Shown: positions 24,001-36,300 of the stretch, piece after piece | Layout: each line of letters starts with the position of its first letter | Numbering within the stretch: the stretch's first letter is position 1 | Origin: Cephalotrichum gorgonifer | Taxonomy: Eukaryota > Ascomycota > Sordariomycetes > Microascales > Microascaceae | DNA length: 64,000 bases | NCBI GenBank assembly: GCA_900312665.1 | Contig: ONZQ02000001.1 | Coordinates: forward strand, 1,020,338 to 1,084,337 | Direction: 5' to 3' | Position numbers and translations under genes: made by a program | The notes under the pieces: generated by a model | The model's input: only the letters and a program-made list of their open reading frames with translations | Databases searched by the model: none | What the model was told of the DNA's origin: nothing

Positions 24001-27000
24001 CATTACCTGGAAGCGAATCTCGTCCACATACAGATAAAGTAGTGAACACTATATATCTCGGCGGACGCTCATTCGCTCCTTCCCTTGCTTCCCCTCATTT
24101 GAACCTGGGCTAGCTCTTTCCCTGTGCCGGCCGCTCGTATTTTTTGGCCGCGAAAACAGGGTCGTACCTTCCCTACTTTCAGCCGCCAAACGAGCGAGAT
24201 ACGAGTAAAAACAACCTACCCATGAACCCATCTCCCTTTCCGCCCGCACCTCATTCCTTTTATTTTTCTTCATTCGCTAAAGAAATTCTCCGCGCCGACC
24301 CGGAAGCTCGAATGAAAACTCTCGAGTGACATCGCGAACAGAGAGAAGGGAAGCCCGGGCGCTCGTATAAGAGTGACGACATGATCTGCAGGGACCAGAT
24401 ACGAGGACAGTGATCACAAATCGGGATTAGGTTCAAGGTTTCTCCTTGGCGGGGTGGCTACACTAGTGCAGGGCCGGGTGGTTGGGGAAGGGTTTTGAGC
24501 CTGAGACGGTGAGACACTGGGGCTGTTTGATTCGGCGGCCCAGATGCAGCTACCCGGGTTGAGCCTAGGGCCCGGGTCTTGGCTTGTCCTACACGAGGTT
24601 TGCGAGGTGTGATTTTGAGTCTCGTGCTGCCATGCCGACGATATCGGCCGTTCGGGCGAGAGGTCGTTGGGCGATGGCGGCGCGCGAGGGTGAGGGAGAC
24701 GGCAGTGATGGATGATTGACTGGGCGACTGTCCATCAGTCGTGTTTGCCTTTCGGGGTGTCACTCGACGCTTCGAGGAGGGATAGTGGGAGACGGGGATG
24801 CAATAATACGAGGTATGTTTTTTGGAGGGTGACACATTTGCCAGTGGAATGAGTCCATAACAAGGCCGGGCCGTCCTGCACGCACAACGCACAGCGGGGA
24901 AGATGGCACTGTTAAGTGCGGAAGGTATTAGACAGAACGATAAACATAAGCGGAAATGTGAGTTGGCGATGTCCTTGACCAGAGAAATCACCCTCAAACC
25001 CTCTCAAGCAGAGAAGCAAAGTAGTAATTATCTCAGTACGCTACCCAAAGTCAGTGACTACATACGAATACCAACCAAGCACGAGTATGTGGCGTTAGCC
25101 ATTCCGGATGTCGACATCGAGGCACGATTTTACATTGGAGGGATCGAAGTCGTCCGTCATTCCTCCCACATCGACACTTGAGACGGAAATGATAACACCA
25201 AATACTCCGTAACAACAAAAAGATCGATGATAAGGGCGGCGATACACAGACGGAAGAGAGAGGGAAAAAATCCCACGGCATCGTTTCGGCTAGAGATTTC
25301 TCCCTTTATATTAAATTGAAATTGACCGCTCCCAAAGATGCGAGTGCGATTGTGATTCGGTATTTATAGCAACGCCCCACATGAGTTTACTTGCCATTCT
25401 GCCTCCCCGGGGCTAAATTTAGCAACGCATTTATTAGATTAAGGTTGCGAATGGTGGCTAATGTTTGGAGCACCGCCGATCCCTCGGTGGGGGAGTGGAG
25501 ACATCACGCTGGAGACGATGGGATGGGATGGGACGGACCGGACGGACTTGAACTGGAGACAGCGGGGAAGGCCACGGATTGGGACAAGGTTGACTGTGTT
25601 GGTGTTGGTTCACGTTGGGATGGTCGCGACCCTGACTAGGCTGTCATCACCTAATACCAACTAACACCTAACAACTCCCCCTCCTCCGCCCCTCCCTCCT
25701 TTAACCAAACTCCCTTGGCAGGCACGGCACCCTCGGTCACGCACGATGGACAGCTGCCTGCCCCTCTCTCTCCTGGACATTGATTCTCTCTTTTCTTCAA
25801 AATCATATTAAACACTTTCAGGACGACCATTTATTATGCTGAAATCCCCGACTTGGGTCAAAACTTCCGGTCGTCGTCTATTGTTCTTTCGGCGCTCCTT
25901 CCTATGTTGGCAGGTCCATCGTTTTCTCCCAAATTCATAATTCACCCGGCATAGATTGTAGATTGTAGTTTTGTAGGTTTATATATTCTAGACGAGACAT
26001 TTGCCGATCCTGGGTCACGGAGGCGAACGTCAAAGGTCACGACCGGGACCAGGGAAACCGCCCAACTTTAAGGGTAATATTCGCTTCGCCGTTCGCGAAG
26101 TGTGCCGAACGAGGGAAAGAATAAAAAAAAGTCCCCGAAGCCCCCAAAATACTCCATCCCCCAAAGTACTCCAAGCCTCAATCCCGCGAATCCCCCAAAA
26201 ATAGGGGGTTTCATATCTGGTGTGGACAAGGTCCTTTACATCGAGAAAGTGAAACGGATATTGTCCCCCCACCCACCGTGACGACGATAGCGTAGAATAT
26301 ATTACATGTAAAGCCCTTTCCCACACACACCCACACAGACAAGCTCTTTCTCCCACCCGCACTCACCGATTTCAATCTCGAACTCCAATCTCGAACCTCA
26401 TCACATCACCCTTCTCGCTTCTGATACTCCACACCCACCAAACGAAAGTCAAGGGGCCAGATATTCAATATGTCCCGGATGACGCAAGACCCGTCACTAA
26501 CCGCGTCAAACCAGGAAGAAAGATGAGGGATGGTAATAGTTCCTTCTATTTCCTATTAAACTTTTTTCGTCAAAGGTGTTCAATTGGCAAAGACAAGTCG
26601 ATCTTCCCCCTATTTACCTTATTAATGATACTATTTCGAGTAGCCGAGTTAGATTTCCCTCCTTCGCTAAATAGCTAAGATCATTAAAATCGCTTCGCAG
26701 CTTCTTCTTTTGGGAAAGGAAAACTGGGTTTTGTTTCTTCCCCGAGCCGGCCGCACTTGCTTCCGTGCCTGCGTAGGGAGCGCCCGCAACGGTAGGGCTT
26801 CTGGAACTTTTTTTCTCATGTTTCTTTCTTACACGATTTTCTTGGAAAGTGGGGTGTTCCATTTTTTTTCGGACGTCTCGATCTCTTTTCCCGCCGCTTG
26901 CCGTCATCGTGTGGTTTTCATTTCTCGTCGAGATGGAGTTTGCGAAATCTATTTTCTCGTTCCTGGTTTGTGCCTGGTAGGGTAGGATTCGCCCCTTCCC

Positions 27001-27271
27001 CCCACACACACATGCGCCGCCCCCGAGATCTCCTGGCATCACGTCAGATGGGACGTTGGCTGTGTCTTTTTTTTTGTTGGTCGCCACCCCGGGTCGGGGG
27101 CCCGATGGGGCGCGGGGGCGGAGGAAGCGGAGGAGCGGAGGATGGATCAATTCGGGCGCGTACTTGAGGCTGTATCCAGAGTGAGCCAACGCCCCCAAAG
27201 GCCACTTCGCCTTACCCGGATCTATCTATAATATATAGGATATGTTCGTTAGCCAAATCGCCAACCCGAAA

Positions 27272-27277
27272 TATAAA
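27272..27277 (+). promoter_or_regulatory. TATA box candidate for the small secreted protein gene
   Basis: TATAAA lies 171 bases before the start codon at 27448; another AT-rich element, ATAATATATAGG, lies near 27228-27239. It is a motif match only. Confidence 0.35.
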
Positions 27278-27447
27278 GTCATGTCGTTATCCCTTCCTTC
27301 CTGCGATGTCCTTCCTTCTTTATCTCAGATATCCCCAGCCAACAGACACAAGAACTCGACACAACTGAAGCTAGTCCAAGCCCCCTTTCCAACATTTTTC
27401 TCGTCGCGTCACATCCAGACTTATATCCACTACACCTCTTTTCCACA

Positions 27448-28214
27448 ATGAAGTTCCTCTCGGCACTCGCTTTCCTCGCCGCTTCGGCGGTCGCCACCCC
27501 GGTAGAGGCCCGTCAGCGCACACTCCTAAGCCGTTATGAGCTCACCATCTCCTCGTAAGCCTCACACCCTATTCCGCCCTCCTCCAATTTACCGTCCCCA
27601 TTAACACCCTCGCTCCCCCGTCAGCTTCGGTGACACCCCCTTCGACAAAGGTGCCGTATCCCTCAGGGACAACAAGGCGGGCTACTACGCCGCACAGTCC
27701 GAACCCCTTGTCATCAGCGCCATCAGCGGCGGCGAGGGCTCCGCGGGCGACGCCCTCCGCCTCACCATCGGGAACCTCGCCGTCGAGGGCTACCTCGCGC
27801 TCGAGGGGGACTCGGGCCTCCGCGACCTCGTCGCGCGGATCGGCGACGGGCTCGAGGACCCGGAGGGCGAGAGGGGCTCTTTTGTGTTCGAGCCGAGGGA
27901 GGACGACGAGGACGAGGGCCTCTTTGATGTTACCTGGGGCGGCGGCGAGGGCCAGTGGCTCGTTGAGAATGTCGGGGGTGACGATTACGAGCTCAAGTGG
28001 TGGGATGGTGAGTTTTTTTTCCTTTTACCCCCATGTGTCCTCTTTTATCCTTCTTCCTTTTTTTCTTACCCCCCCTCCCCTCTGGTACCGGTACCGGTAC
28101 CGGTACCTCGATGATGACTGTTCGCTGACTGAACATTTCTTGATAGGCGAGGGATTTACCATCGCTACTGTTTACCCCGTTCAGCTCGTGGGTCGGCTGA
28201 CCGCGCAGTCCTAG
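27448..28214 (+). CDS. Small secreted protein
   Basis: Three exons (27448-27554, 27625-28007, 28147-28214) encode 185 aa. Intron 1 is 70 nt (donor GTAAGC, branch ATTAACA, acceptor GTCAG); intron 2 is 139 nt (donor GTGAGT, acceptor TGATAG). Residues 1-17 form a signal peptide (MKFLSALAFLAASAVATP), followed by a short propeptide-like stretch ending in Arg residues. The mature part begins near LSRYELTISSFGDTPF. It is acidic and rich in Gly/Asp/Glu, has no cysteine, and ends with a hydrophobic strand (FTIATVYPVQLVGRL). Repeated short strands suggest a compact beta-fold secreted protein. I do not recognise the family. A longer frame across exon 2 in another register is an artefact of GC bias, as it lacks an ATG with context and ignores the splice sites. 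Confidence 0.8.
28084..28107. repeat. (GGTACC)4 palindromic repeat inside an intron
   Basis: Four perfect copies of a self-complementary hexamer lie in intron 2 of the small secreted protein gene. The whole array is one palindrome and could form a hairpin in RNA. Confidence 0.95.
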
Positions 28215-28698
28215 AGCGCTCGCGGGGCGAGCATCATTCAGATTTGTGCAGGAGTCGTGCCGCGACTAAGGCAATGGGCTGGGTAGAGTGAATGCTGGGA
28301 TAGAATGCTCGAGGCATACGGGGGGTATGGTTTTTTCTTTTTTCTTTCGCGGTTTCTTCATCTAGGGGTTAAATTAACCTGTTTTCTCGTCACTTGTCGT
28401 CGTCTCTCGTCTCTGTGGTGAATCCCTTCCGTACAGTAAAGTTGATGAGCTTGGTGGTATTTGGGCGTGTCATGTGTGGTTTGGGTTTGGTGAAACCCAC
28501 AGCCAAGGCTCAAGACCACGTGTGCTCCGGGTGGATTATGGGATGCCGGGAAGGCGTCGATAGCCCCCGGGCGGAGGGAGAAAACGGGATTGGATGATAT
28601 TCCCCGCATCGGTCTCAAATCTCCGGGGCCCAATGTACCGGAAACGCGGAGGCCCACGAGAGGGCTTGATGGATCCCGACATCACAACAACTCGGGAC
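28215..28698. other. Spacer between the secreted protein gene and tRNA-Met
   Basis: Probably the 3' UTR of the preceding gene plus the tRNA upstream region. No gene is seen. Confidence 0.6.
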
Positions 28699-28800
28699 GC
28701 CTTCTTAGCTCAGTTGGTAGAGCGTTGGTCTCATAATACATATGACTCAGAATAATTCTGGGATATCCAAAGGTCGACAGTTCGAGCCTGCCAGAGGGCA
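28699..28800 (+). tRNA. Elongator tRNA-Met (anticodon CAT) with intron
   Basis: The acceptor stem pairs 28699-28705 (GCCTTCT) with 28793-28799 (AGAGGGC), with one G-U pair and discriminator A at 28800. The D-arm is TAGCTCAGTTGGTAGAGC. The anticodon loop CTCATAA is split by a 29-nt intron (about 28736-28764) after the base 3' of the anticodon, the canonical position. The anticodon stem TTGGT/TCCAA carries a T-T pair at 31-39, and the T-stem GACAG/CTGCC carries an A-C mismatch. Both oddities are also in the yeast elongator tRNA-Met, which supports the identity over an initiator. The B box is AGTTCGAGCC. A Pol III terminator follows. Confidence 0.95.
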
Positions 28801-28805
28801 TACCC

Positions 28806-28811
28806 TTTTTT
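28806..28811 (+). terminator. RNA polymerase III terminator (T6)
   Basis: Six T residues begin six bases after the mature 3' end of tRNA-Met. Confidence 0.85.
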
Positions 28812-31800
28812 GTCAATAATTTTTTATGTAACTCCACATGCCCCTCTGTATCGGGATCAGCCCTTCCGTTAATTACTGCGCACCGCTCATTTTGAAGGTC
28901 CACCGGTGGTGGAAATATAGCGGGGCCGGTGGAGCCTGGTAGGTCCGCCCGCTAGTCCGAGTCCCGGAAAGGTGCCGGGGCCCACAAGTCCGGCACCATG
29001 AATAACCTGCGGGATGGTCCGGCCCACGTAATCACCCGCTCGCTCCGTACTAGTAGCATCAGTATCTTCCCCCCGCCTCGGCGCCATATTTCTCCGCCCA
29101 GATCTATCCACACCCACACCCACGTCCACGCCCACGCCCACCCACACATTCCACACACACCCTCCCTGGAATCCTTCTAGACGGCCTTCGCCGACGAATC
29201 CATCCTTGCCCGCCCTTGGACGCCGACGGAGGCGCAAGACCCTCTCAGATGAGGCGGGCGGGGAATAATAAATGAAGTGACGCACCGGACTCCAGATTTA
29301 GAACAGAATTTTCCATACCATGGGACGGTTCTTCGTATCGGCTTGATTTGGCGGGGGGGGGGGGCGGCATGCAGATTCTCGGTCGCTTTTTAAGATTCCA
29401 GGTCCATGCGCCCGCGAAAACTTGGGTGGTGTGTAATGTCTTACTTAGCATATCATGTCCCACCTTTCGCTGTGCGCTTTCTTGCGATTTTATCCGAATT
29501 TTTCTGACATTGTCTCCCACTTTATACCTTGGTAATGAAAAGGTATCAGCAGCCCCCGGCTAGGTCACGAAGACATGGTAACCAAGGGTGTGTGAGATAC
29601 CACACGTGGCCACCGCGCACCGCCCATTGTCCGCCCCCCGCTCCCCTTGCATGTCGATGGTAGGCCAGGAGATCCCATAATGTAACCTCCGGAAGAAAAT
29701 GGATGAACCAAACATTCTGGTAACTCGCGTCATGTGGTGTCGCAACTGGGGTCTCCCAATGCCGACTGCTACCTCCCATGCCATGTTTCCACCCGAGGAC
29801 CAAAGGACCCTAGAACGATATCTGCTCGTCGTTACGCGTGAACAATAGCCCCTATTCTTTTTGGCCCCAATAGGAAGGCCGTCGACGAGCCGGCATGCCG
29901 GTGTCATCCGCCAAGGGAAAAATCCTCAATTCGCTTAGGACGGATGGATGCAGGGTCGTGGGTCCAGGGGAGGAGGGGTGGAGTAAAAGGGGTGGTGGGC
30001 GGATACTTACAAAGACTTACACTCGGCGGAGGGGAGGGGTGTTAGTCTCGCGTATCTTGGCCATGTCGTTTACCTAGTAGGAGGCCCCCGCAGATCGTGG
30101 GATGTGCATATCGCAAAAAGTCTCGAACAGGGTCCTCTCCTCCTCGATCCGCGAAACAAAAACAAGAACCGACGTTTGAACGCCCTTTGGCGCGGTATCA
30201 CGGGGGCGGTAAGTCCTCGTCTACAGAATAGAGATCATCCAGTCGAATGGAAAGTGAAGGCAGGAAGTAGAAGTAATCCAGGGAGAAAGCCCCCGCCATG
30301 CTCTCGTGTCGGCTCTCACTCTCCCGCTCCCAAAATTGAACGCCATGACATTTCTGTGATGTGTACCGTGGTTCCAGTTCCCATCTTGTGCCGAGGCCTC
30401 TCTTGGCGGTTCATGGCCCCCCGCGCAGTCCTACCAGATGGACCGAATATTCTCACATCCTACTCCTATCGCCCGACTTCGACCCACGCGAGGAGAAGGG
30501 AAAAAGGCCTTGTTTTACACACGCCCCTAGACAGATCGCTAGAGAGTCTAATCCCGGGTCTTGCTCTCCCCGGGCGCCTCAAAACCGCGGGCTCGCTCCG
30601 ATCCTTAAAAGTCACCGCGGTGGCCCACCACTGACGTCGTGTTCCCTGCGTCCTAGCTTTCGCCTACCCTCTCGTCTGTACACGCCCACGGAACACTTTT
30701 TATTTTATTTTATTTTCCTTTACTTTTGGGGTCGACTCGGTTGTCGGATAAATGCGAACCAGAACTACGGGGTCTTAGACACCGGAAAGAACAGGGGGGT
30801 TGAAGAAAGCGGGATGGGGGTTAATAAGTGGGGGGATGACAGAGGGGGTGTGCAGTGGAAAGCTGTTCAGCCTCTTCGAGGTCCGGCCGTTCGAACGTAG
30901 AACCTCCAAGATACTTACTTACTCATATTTCTCAAGAGGGTCGGGGCGTGCCCGTCTTTCAATACTTCGCATAGACTCCAGGGCTGAAAGTGACTACGAT
31001 ACCCAAGATGTGGGCGTCAGTTAGCCGAGAACAGAGTCTATATGCCCGGGAACCGGGTGACAAAAAAGGGGCCAGCAGTCCACACGCGAAGGGAGGATCC
31101 GACAACCGGCGTAACGCATCAGAAACTCTAAATCGAACTAGCCCACTCATAGTTATGTGAATCGAAACCTCGGATCGCCGCCTGAACCAGGGCCCAGGCC
31201 CTGATCCCCCCCGGCCGCCCCCAATCCACATTCCAATCCTCAATGCCGGGTTTCGGAGCATGAATATGTGTCATTATCTCGCGATTCACCCGGATCTACA
31301 GCCCACACACACACACACCATCCTCCTGCCTTACCGAGTCCTGGTTAAACGACAATAGCATCAAACATCATATTTACCTTCCCCCCCTATCTTCGATACC
31401 GAATAAACGTTTTTTGAGCCCCCCACCAGCATTATCCAGGGCGTGTGAGCTTGACCAAAATGGAAGTATCAAGAAACTGTCAATAATCTAAAACCTGGTA
31501 CGTCCAATCGGGACTTCTCCTTATATATTTAACGCTTCCTCGTTTCCAGCCCTCTCCCGCCCCCCGGTGACATTGAGTCTCAACTTACACGGCCAGCCGG
31601 CCGCCGCGCACCACCACGCGCGTTACCAACCACCGCCAACCTCGCATTGGGGGAGCCGGGGGATAATCTCGGTAGAAGCTTAACCATAAATATGAAAAGG
31701 GATAATGAGCGACGGAAGCGAAGGGGAGGGGGTCTAATCAGTGCCGGCGATAGGGCTTTTGATTGTTTATTCTTCGTCTCCATTCATTTGTATATACGCA

Positions 31801-32173
31801 CCCCCTCGGATGCTAGCCGGAGCGAAATGCCTGTCTCCCCCTTTATTCCTCCCTCCGCCCTTTTTCTGGAGTGAGTGTGAGTGTGAGTGTCCCTTGGTGG
31901 GCTTAAGACACGGACCACTCTGGTATCGTTCGGAATTAGCGAAAGTAGATGTTACAAGAAACGAAAATCATGGAATATAGAACCCCCCTTTTCGAACAGA
32001 TCATGCCGAGAGTCTTCATAAAAAAAAAGGTAACACAAGAAAGAAAGAGAAAAAAAGACAACGCTCGCTTTCCCGCCTCTGTATATCGCCCGGGAAAAAA
32101 TGCATCTAACGCCGGAAACATGTCCGTAAAACCTCGTGAACCGTAGAGTTGCCCCCTTCACCCTCGTCCAGCG
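28812..32173. other. Intergenic region with simple repeats
   Basis: I see no gene in about 3.4 kb. It contains a G12 run (29353-29364), a CCCACA-type repeat (29107-29160) and a GTGAGT repeat (31870-31890). The last 70 bases may belong to the 2EXR gene if its frameshift is a sequencing error. Confidence 0.5.
29107..29160. repeat. CA/CCCAC-rich simple repeat
   Basis: An imperfect array of CACCCA and CACGCC units in intergenic DNA. Confidence 0.8.
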
Positions 32174-33331
32174 TCACCTCGTATACCTCCACAGCAGTGA
32201 CGCCCCCTCCAACCCCGGCAGAGCAGCCATGGCGCCCTTGTCCGCCTGCCACGCCATGAAGAGTGTCTTCGCGAAACGCCTCCTGAACCTCCTCCAGTCG
32301 TCGTTGGTCGGCCACGGGTCGCACCACATGCCCTCCTCCTCGAGGCCGTCCTTCAGGCCGTCGAGGTAGTCCTCCTGCTCCTCGTTGATGGCGAGCGGGT
32401 AGAAGAGGAACTCGTTGCAGTGCGGCCGCCGCGGGTACGTATAATTTATGTTGGACTCGATGTCGAACTTGAAACGGTAGGCTTGGTGGACTAGCTGCGG
32501 GCGGTACTGCATCTGTTGGTGGGGGTTGAGTGAGGCAGGTGGAGGCGTTGGGGATAGTGAGGATGGCGGGGAGGACGTGGCTTCGCTCGGCGGGCTGGTG
32601 CTGGTGCTATAGTTGGAGTTATAATTGGAGTTATAATTGGAGTTGTAATTGGAGTTATAGTTGCTGCTGTTGTTGGAGGGTGGAGGAAAGTTGTAAGTCC
32701 CGCTGCCGTAGTCCTTACTACTGTTATGGCTGCTGCCGTTCTGCGAGTGTAGCATGACGTTCCCGGAGCCGTAGTAGTACGTGTACCGGAAGTCAAACTC
32801 GAAATGGAACTCCTGGTGCACGACAAAGAGCAGCCTCTTCAGCCTCGGGAATTTCGACAGGCGCGTCAGTAGCTTCGGCATCGTCCCCTTGGACACCCTC
32901 CAGCTAAGAACGGGGTGGCAGATGCCCGTGTGTACGCCGTACGACGTCCCCAGTGCCAGGTGGGCCACGTTGTCCCGCACCATCGGGATCTGGCCCAGGA
33001 AGTGGAGCGTCCGGAGGAGCCGCTTGACGAGGAGGTAGGGTTCGAGGAGGAGGATGTCGCGTGAGAGGTCCACGTACTTGGTCGTCGAGGAGAGCGTGAG
33101 CGGCTGGTAATGCCGCAGCACGAAGTACCGGGATTCCTGACACACGGCTGCGAGGGGTGGCGGCGGCTCGTGGTGGATGTTTGCGAACATGAGGCCCTTC
33201 TGGGGCGCCGTCTTTTGCTTGGCGCTGGGTGCGTCGAGGACCTCGTACACTCGGGCGTCGGGGAGGGCGTAATCCCAGATCATGGTCCGTATCTCCGGGG
33301 GGAGCTTGTGGAATGGGAATGACGAAGACAT
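32174..33331 (-). CDS. 2EXR-domain protein
   Basis: An intronless frame of 385 codons from ATG 33331. The N-terminus has the 2EXR signature of filamentous fungi (FPFHKLPPEIRTMIWDYAL, then AVCQESRYFVLRHY about residues 60-75), a family related to F-box-like domains and expanded in ascomycetes. Its biochemical role is unknown. A low-complexity segment (about 195-270) has a tandem Tyr-Asn-Ser-Asn repeat followed by Ser/Pro. The C-terminal part (FDIESNINYTYPRRPHCNEF) resumes conserved-looking sequence. The end is odd: the frame stops at 32174 after SLLWRYTR. One extra base in the C run at 32203-32207 would instead extend it to 32106 with a more protein-like tail (see finding). No signal or membrane segment is seen. 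Confidence 0.82.
   Translation of the reverse strand: MSSSFPFHKLPPEIRTMIWDYALPDARVYEVLDAPSAKQKTAPQKGLMFANIHHEPPPPLAAVCQESRYFVLRHYQPLTLSSTTKYVDLSRDILLLEPYLLVKRLLRTLHFLGQIPMVRDNVAHLALGTSYGVHTGICHPVLSWRVSKGTMPKLLTRLSKFPRLKRLLFVVHQEFHFEFDFRYTYYYGSGNVMLHSQNGSSHNSSKDYGSGTYNFPPPSNNSSNYNSNYNSNYNSNYNSNYSTSTSPPSEATSSPPSSLSPTPPPASLNPHQQMQYRPQLVHQAYRFKFDIESNINYTYPRRPHCNEFLFYPLAINEEQEDYLDGLKDGLEEEGMWCDPWPTNDDWRRFRRRFAKTLFMAWQADKGAMAALPGLEGASLLWRYTR
32611..32658. repeat. Coding 12-bp tandem repeat (4 units)
   Basis: Four near-identical 12-base units (consensus AATTGGAGTTAT on the + strand) encode YNSN repeats in the 2EXR protein. The copy number is probably variable between strains. Confidence 0.9.
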
Positions 33332-36300
33332 GGTGAGCCGAGTGTGTTGACTAGTAGTGATTATTATCGTTGTTGTTGCTGTAGGAGGAGTTGTGGTGCT
33401 GGCGACGAATGTATGAGAGTTGGGTAGAAGTAGAGAGGCGACAGAGCGGAGATGGAATGCGGAGTGTGTAAGTCGCTGTGTCTAGTGCGGCAGCATTGCA
33501 GAAAGTGACGTCGAATGCCCGATGCGCATGGGCAGCAGCTTATATCGTCGAAGCAAGCCCCGCCTCCTCGATCCCAACCTCGGGCGGCGTGGCGGTAAGT
33601 CGGGGTATATGGGAACAGTTATGGGTAGATATTAATTCCCAGTAGACGCAAAATCGTGCGTGTAGGTTGGCGAGAGAAATCGCAGGGCGGGCGTGGGGTG
33701 GGCGGGATGGAGGATATGATGTATCGTCGCCCAACCACTCGACTTGACTGACTGCACAACTATAGGTATATGTAGCCACCGGTGGGTATATCCCGATTCG
33801 AGATATGCCCCGAACCAGTTTTATCTCTTAGCTTCCTTCCACCCCCGCACGCCGAAATTCGAACGGGAGAGCCCACTGGGGCCAGGAATTAAAAATAAAA
33901 CAAAAAGTGCCCGATCTCTCGGAACGGAAACGGGAGGTAGGAATAGCTTAGACCCCCTGCTCGGCGGTGGGGGACTGGGGATAGGAGAAAGGATTTCGCG
34001 CCAATAAAAAAGTTGGTTGCTGCGACAGGATGGGATCGGGACCACCAAAATCCGTGCTCGACAGCGACACAGAGGAGAATGAAGGCGAGGCTGGTTTCGG
34101 TCGATTAAGCCGTCGGGTTGAAAGAGGCGTGAAATGAGATGTGCTAAAAAGCCTCGGGGATTAAACAGACGCTGGTAATGGGGTTTGAAAGACGAAGATG
34201 ATAATTAGACCGAGACGAGAAGGCGCTCTGAACAGAAGAAGATTGACGACGCTGTCTACAAGATGGGTCTGTGGAGTCGGAAATGTTTCGCCTTGAGTGG
34301 GAGGAGTAACGGTGTATCATATGCGAACTGAGAAAGGCCGAAAGGATGCGCAACACGGAGGAGGAGGAGATGCTGGTATGTTCAATGAGGAAGAGTAAGG
34401 GGGCTACGAAGTGTATAAGCAGAGTATTGGACACCAGCTTGGTTTTATTCCTTTCAGCCCTTGACCTAACCAACCCAGGAGGTCTCCAGCGCCATGGGGG
34501 GAAGGGGTTAAAAAGGGGGGGGGGGGGGCGGGGGGGCGTGTCGATTTAACTCAACGCCCAGTACTTTGACCTCGTATGTATACGACGTACTCCTTAAATA
34601 TCTCCTTCTCTATTCTCAAATCAGTTTCCATTAGTCTCCAGTCTAGCGATGGGGCTTTGGGAGAAGGAGGGGGGGCTTTGCTAGTGACACTTGGACCAAC
34701 CAGGGGGGTGGGATAGGAATCGGAATGGGTGCCGCGGCGGCGCATCAACCATCAAATCTCGAAATGAAACCAAACCAAACCAAACTATGGACCTACCAAG
34801 CCTCGAAATGGCCGATTTATGCCTTGAGTGGAAGGTGCCCAAGAAGAAGCAGAGAAGCGGGAGGGAAGCAAGGAGTCACGAAGTACATCCAAGGCCTTGC
34901 GCTGTGAACCCTGACACCGTGCTTCTTAAGCGTGCCTCTCCACGCAAGGGCGGGACCTATCCTAGCCCAATCCTCGTCTGTGTTTCTCCCACTTAGAGAA
35001 AGAAGTATGTGGCGGATTTAGGGGAAGACCCTTGAGTGCAGGGAAGCAAGGAGGGCAGGGCGAGGGGGGGCGTGGCGAGATCGGAACGAAGGGGGAGAGT
35101 GAGAAGAAGCAGGGAAACATCGACTCATGGTTAACGGTGCAATGCTCCCCTATTGTTGCGTTTCCCGTGTCATATTGGCAGCAGAGAGGTGAACCCGGGA
35201 TCATGCCTCGTAAATCTAAGCCTCCTGATCAGTGATGACCACAGGGGGCGGAGAGCGTGCACCGAGCGTGCACGAGCACGAGCCCTGGCGGCGGATGACG
35301 GGGTGACATGCGGACCGATCTTGTTTCCAAGCTTGGCTGGTTCGGGTTTACTGGCCCCTTGGCGTATCGTGGTCTCGGTTTCTGGGGCATGGGGCATGGG
35401 GCTTGTAAGTACAAGTACCCGAACTTGCTAATAATTGCAGGGGATGGGGGGAGTGAGTGTACACCAACAAGTTGCGTGTACTCGTTTTTTGTACCCGTAC
35501 GAAGTAGAGGTAGAGGTAGAGGTACTGTGAACGAAGAAAGGTGGACACCGGGGTATTAGTGCTTGGGTACCACTCTCAACTGCTTCTAAGACGGGAAGGA
35601 AAAAGGGAAAAAAAGCGCGCTATTGACTGGGCAAACCTGCCCGTTCAGGAAATAGATAGTTAGTTGGCTTGGGACAGCCTGCGAAAGAGGGAGCCGCTGA
35701 TGCTGGCGCTTTTCGTCCCACTTGGGGAATTTGGCCCGGCACCGAAATGGGAACCTGGGAGAAGGGGGGGAGGGGAGGGGAGGGGTGTATGTACGAGGAG
35801 TAACGTAGTGGCGGAGGGAATCTGTGAATCTGTGAAGTCTGAGGCGGGTGCGAGTAAGATTGTCGGGACGAGGTGGGAGGTGGGAGGTGGGAGGTGGGGT
35901 GAGCAGGTTCCGCTCTGCGTGTCTCGAATCGTGGACACGGGCGGATGATGATCTGAAGTGTCAAAGGAAGGAAGGACGCATGGGCAAATTACTTTTTCCT
36001 CCATGAGCAATGAGGGGAGGGGGTGGGAGGAGAGAGATAGATGAGAAGGGGGGCGTGGTTTAGTACAATGTCGGGTAAGGGATTTGACGGTCGAGAATCG
36101 GGAAGGAAAAACCCTGGTAGTATGTACGTATAATCCCACATCCAACATCCCACATCCCACCCATGGAACGGGGTTACAGTGAGTGCACGCTGTTGCAGGG
36201 GGTGCCACCAGCAGGACGCACATGCCACCCCCATACTTTACGAGTTGTACTTGTGGTACCACAACTCACATGCCATGCGGGCTGGAGGTGGTGCATTAGC

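Larger units (their letters stand above)
23853..27447. other. Long divergent intergenic region
   Basis: About 3.6 kb upstream of two divergent genes for secreted proteins. It contains TATA-like boxes for both, listed separately. The longer open frames (for example 24458-24997 and 26614-27198 on the minus strand) are low-complexity or lack an ATG start. I do not accept them as genes. Confidence 0.5.

Noticed and set aside
24458..24997. A 179-codon minus-strand frame
   Set aside because: Low-complexity basic sequence with no recognisable domain and no splice or homology support.
26614..27198. A 194-codon minus-strand frame upstream of the small secreted protein gene
   Set aside because: Its start is TTG, it shows no motif, and it lies in a promoter region.
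27630..28214. A 194-codon frame overlapping the small secreted protein in another register
   Set aside because: It starts without good context, is Ser/Arg/Pro low-complexity and ignores clear splice sites that give a signal peptide protein.
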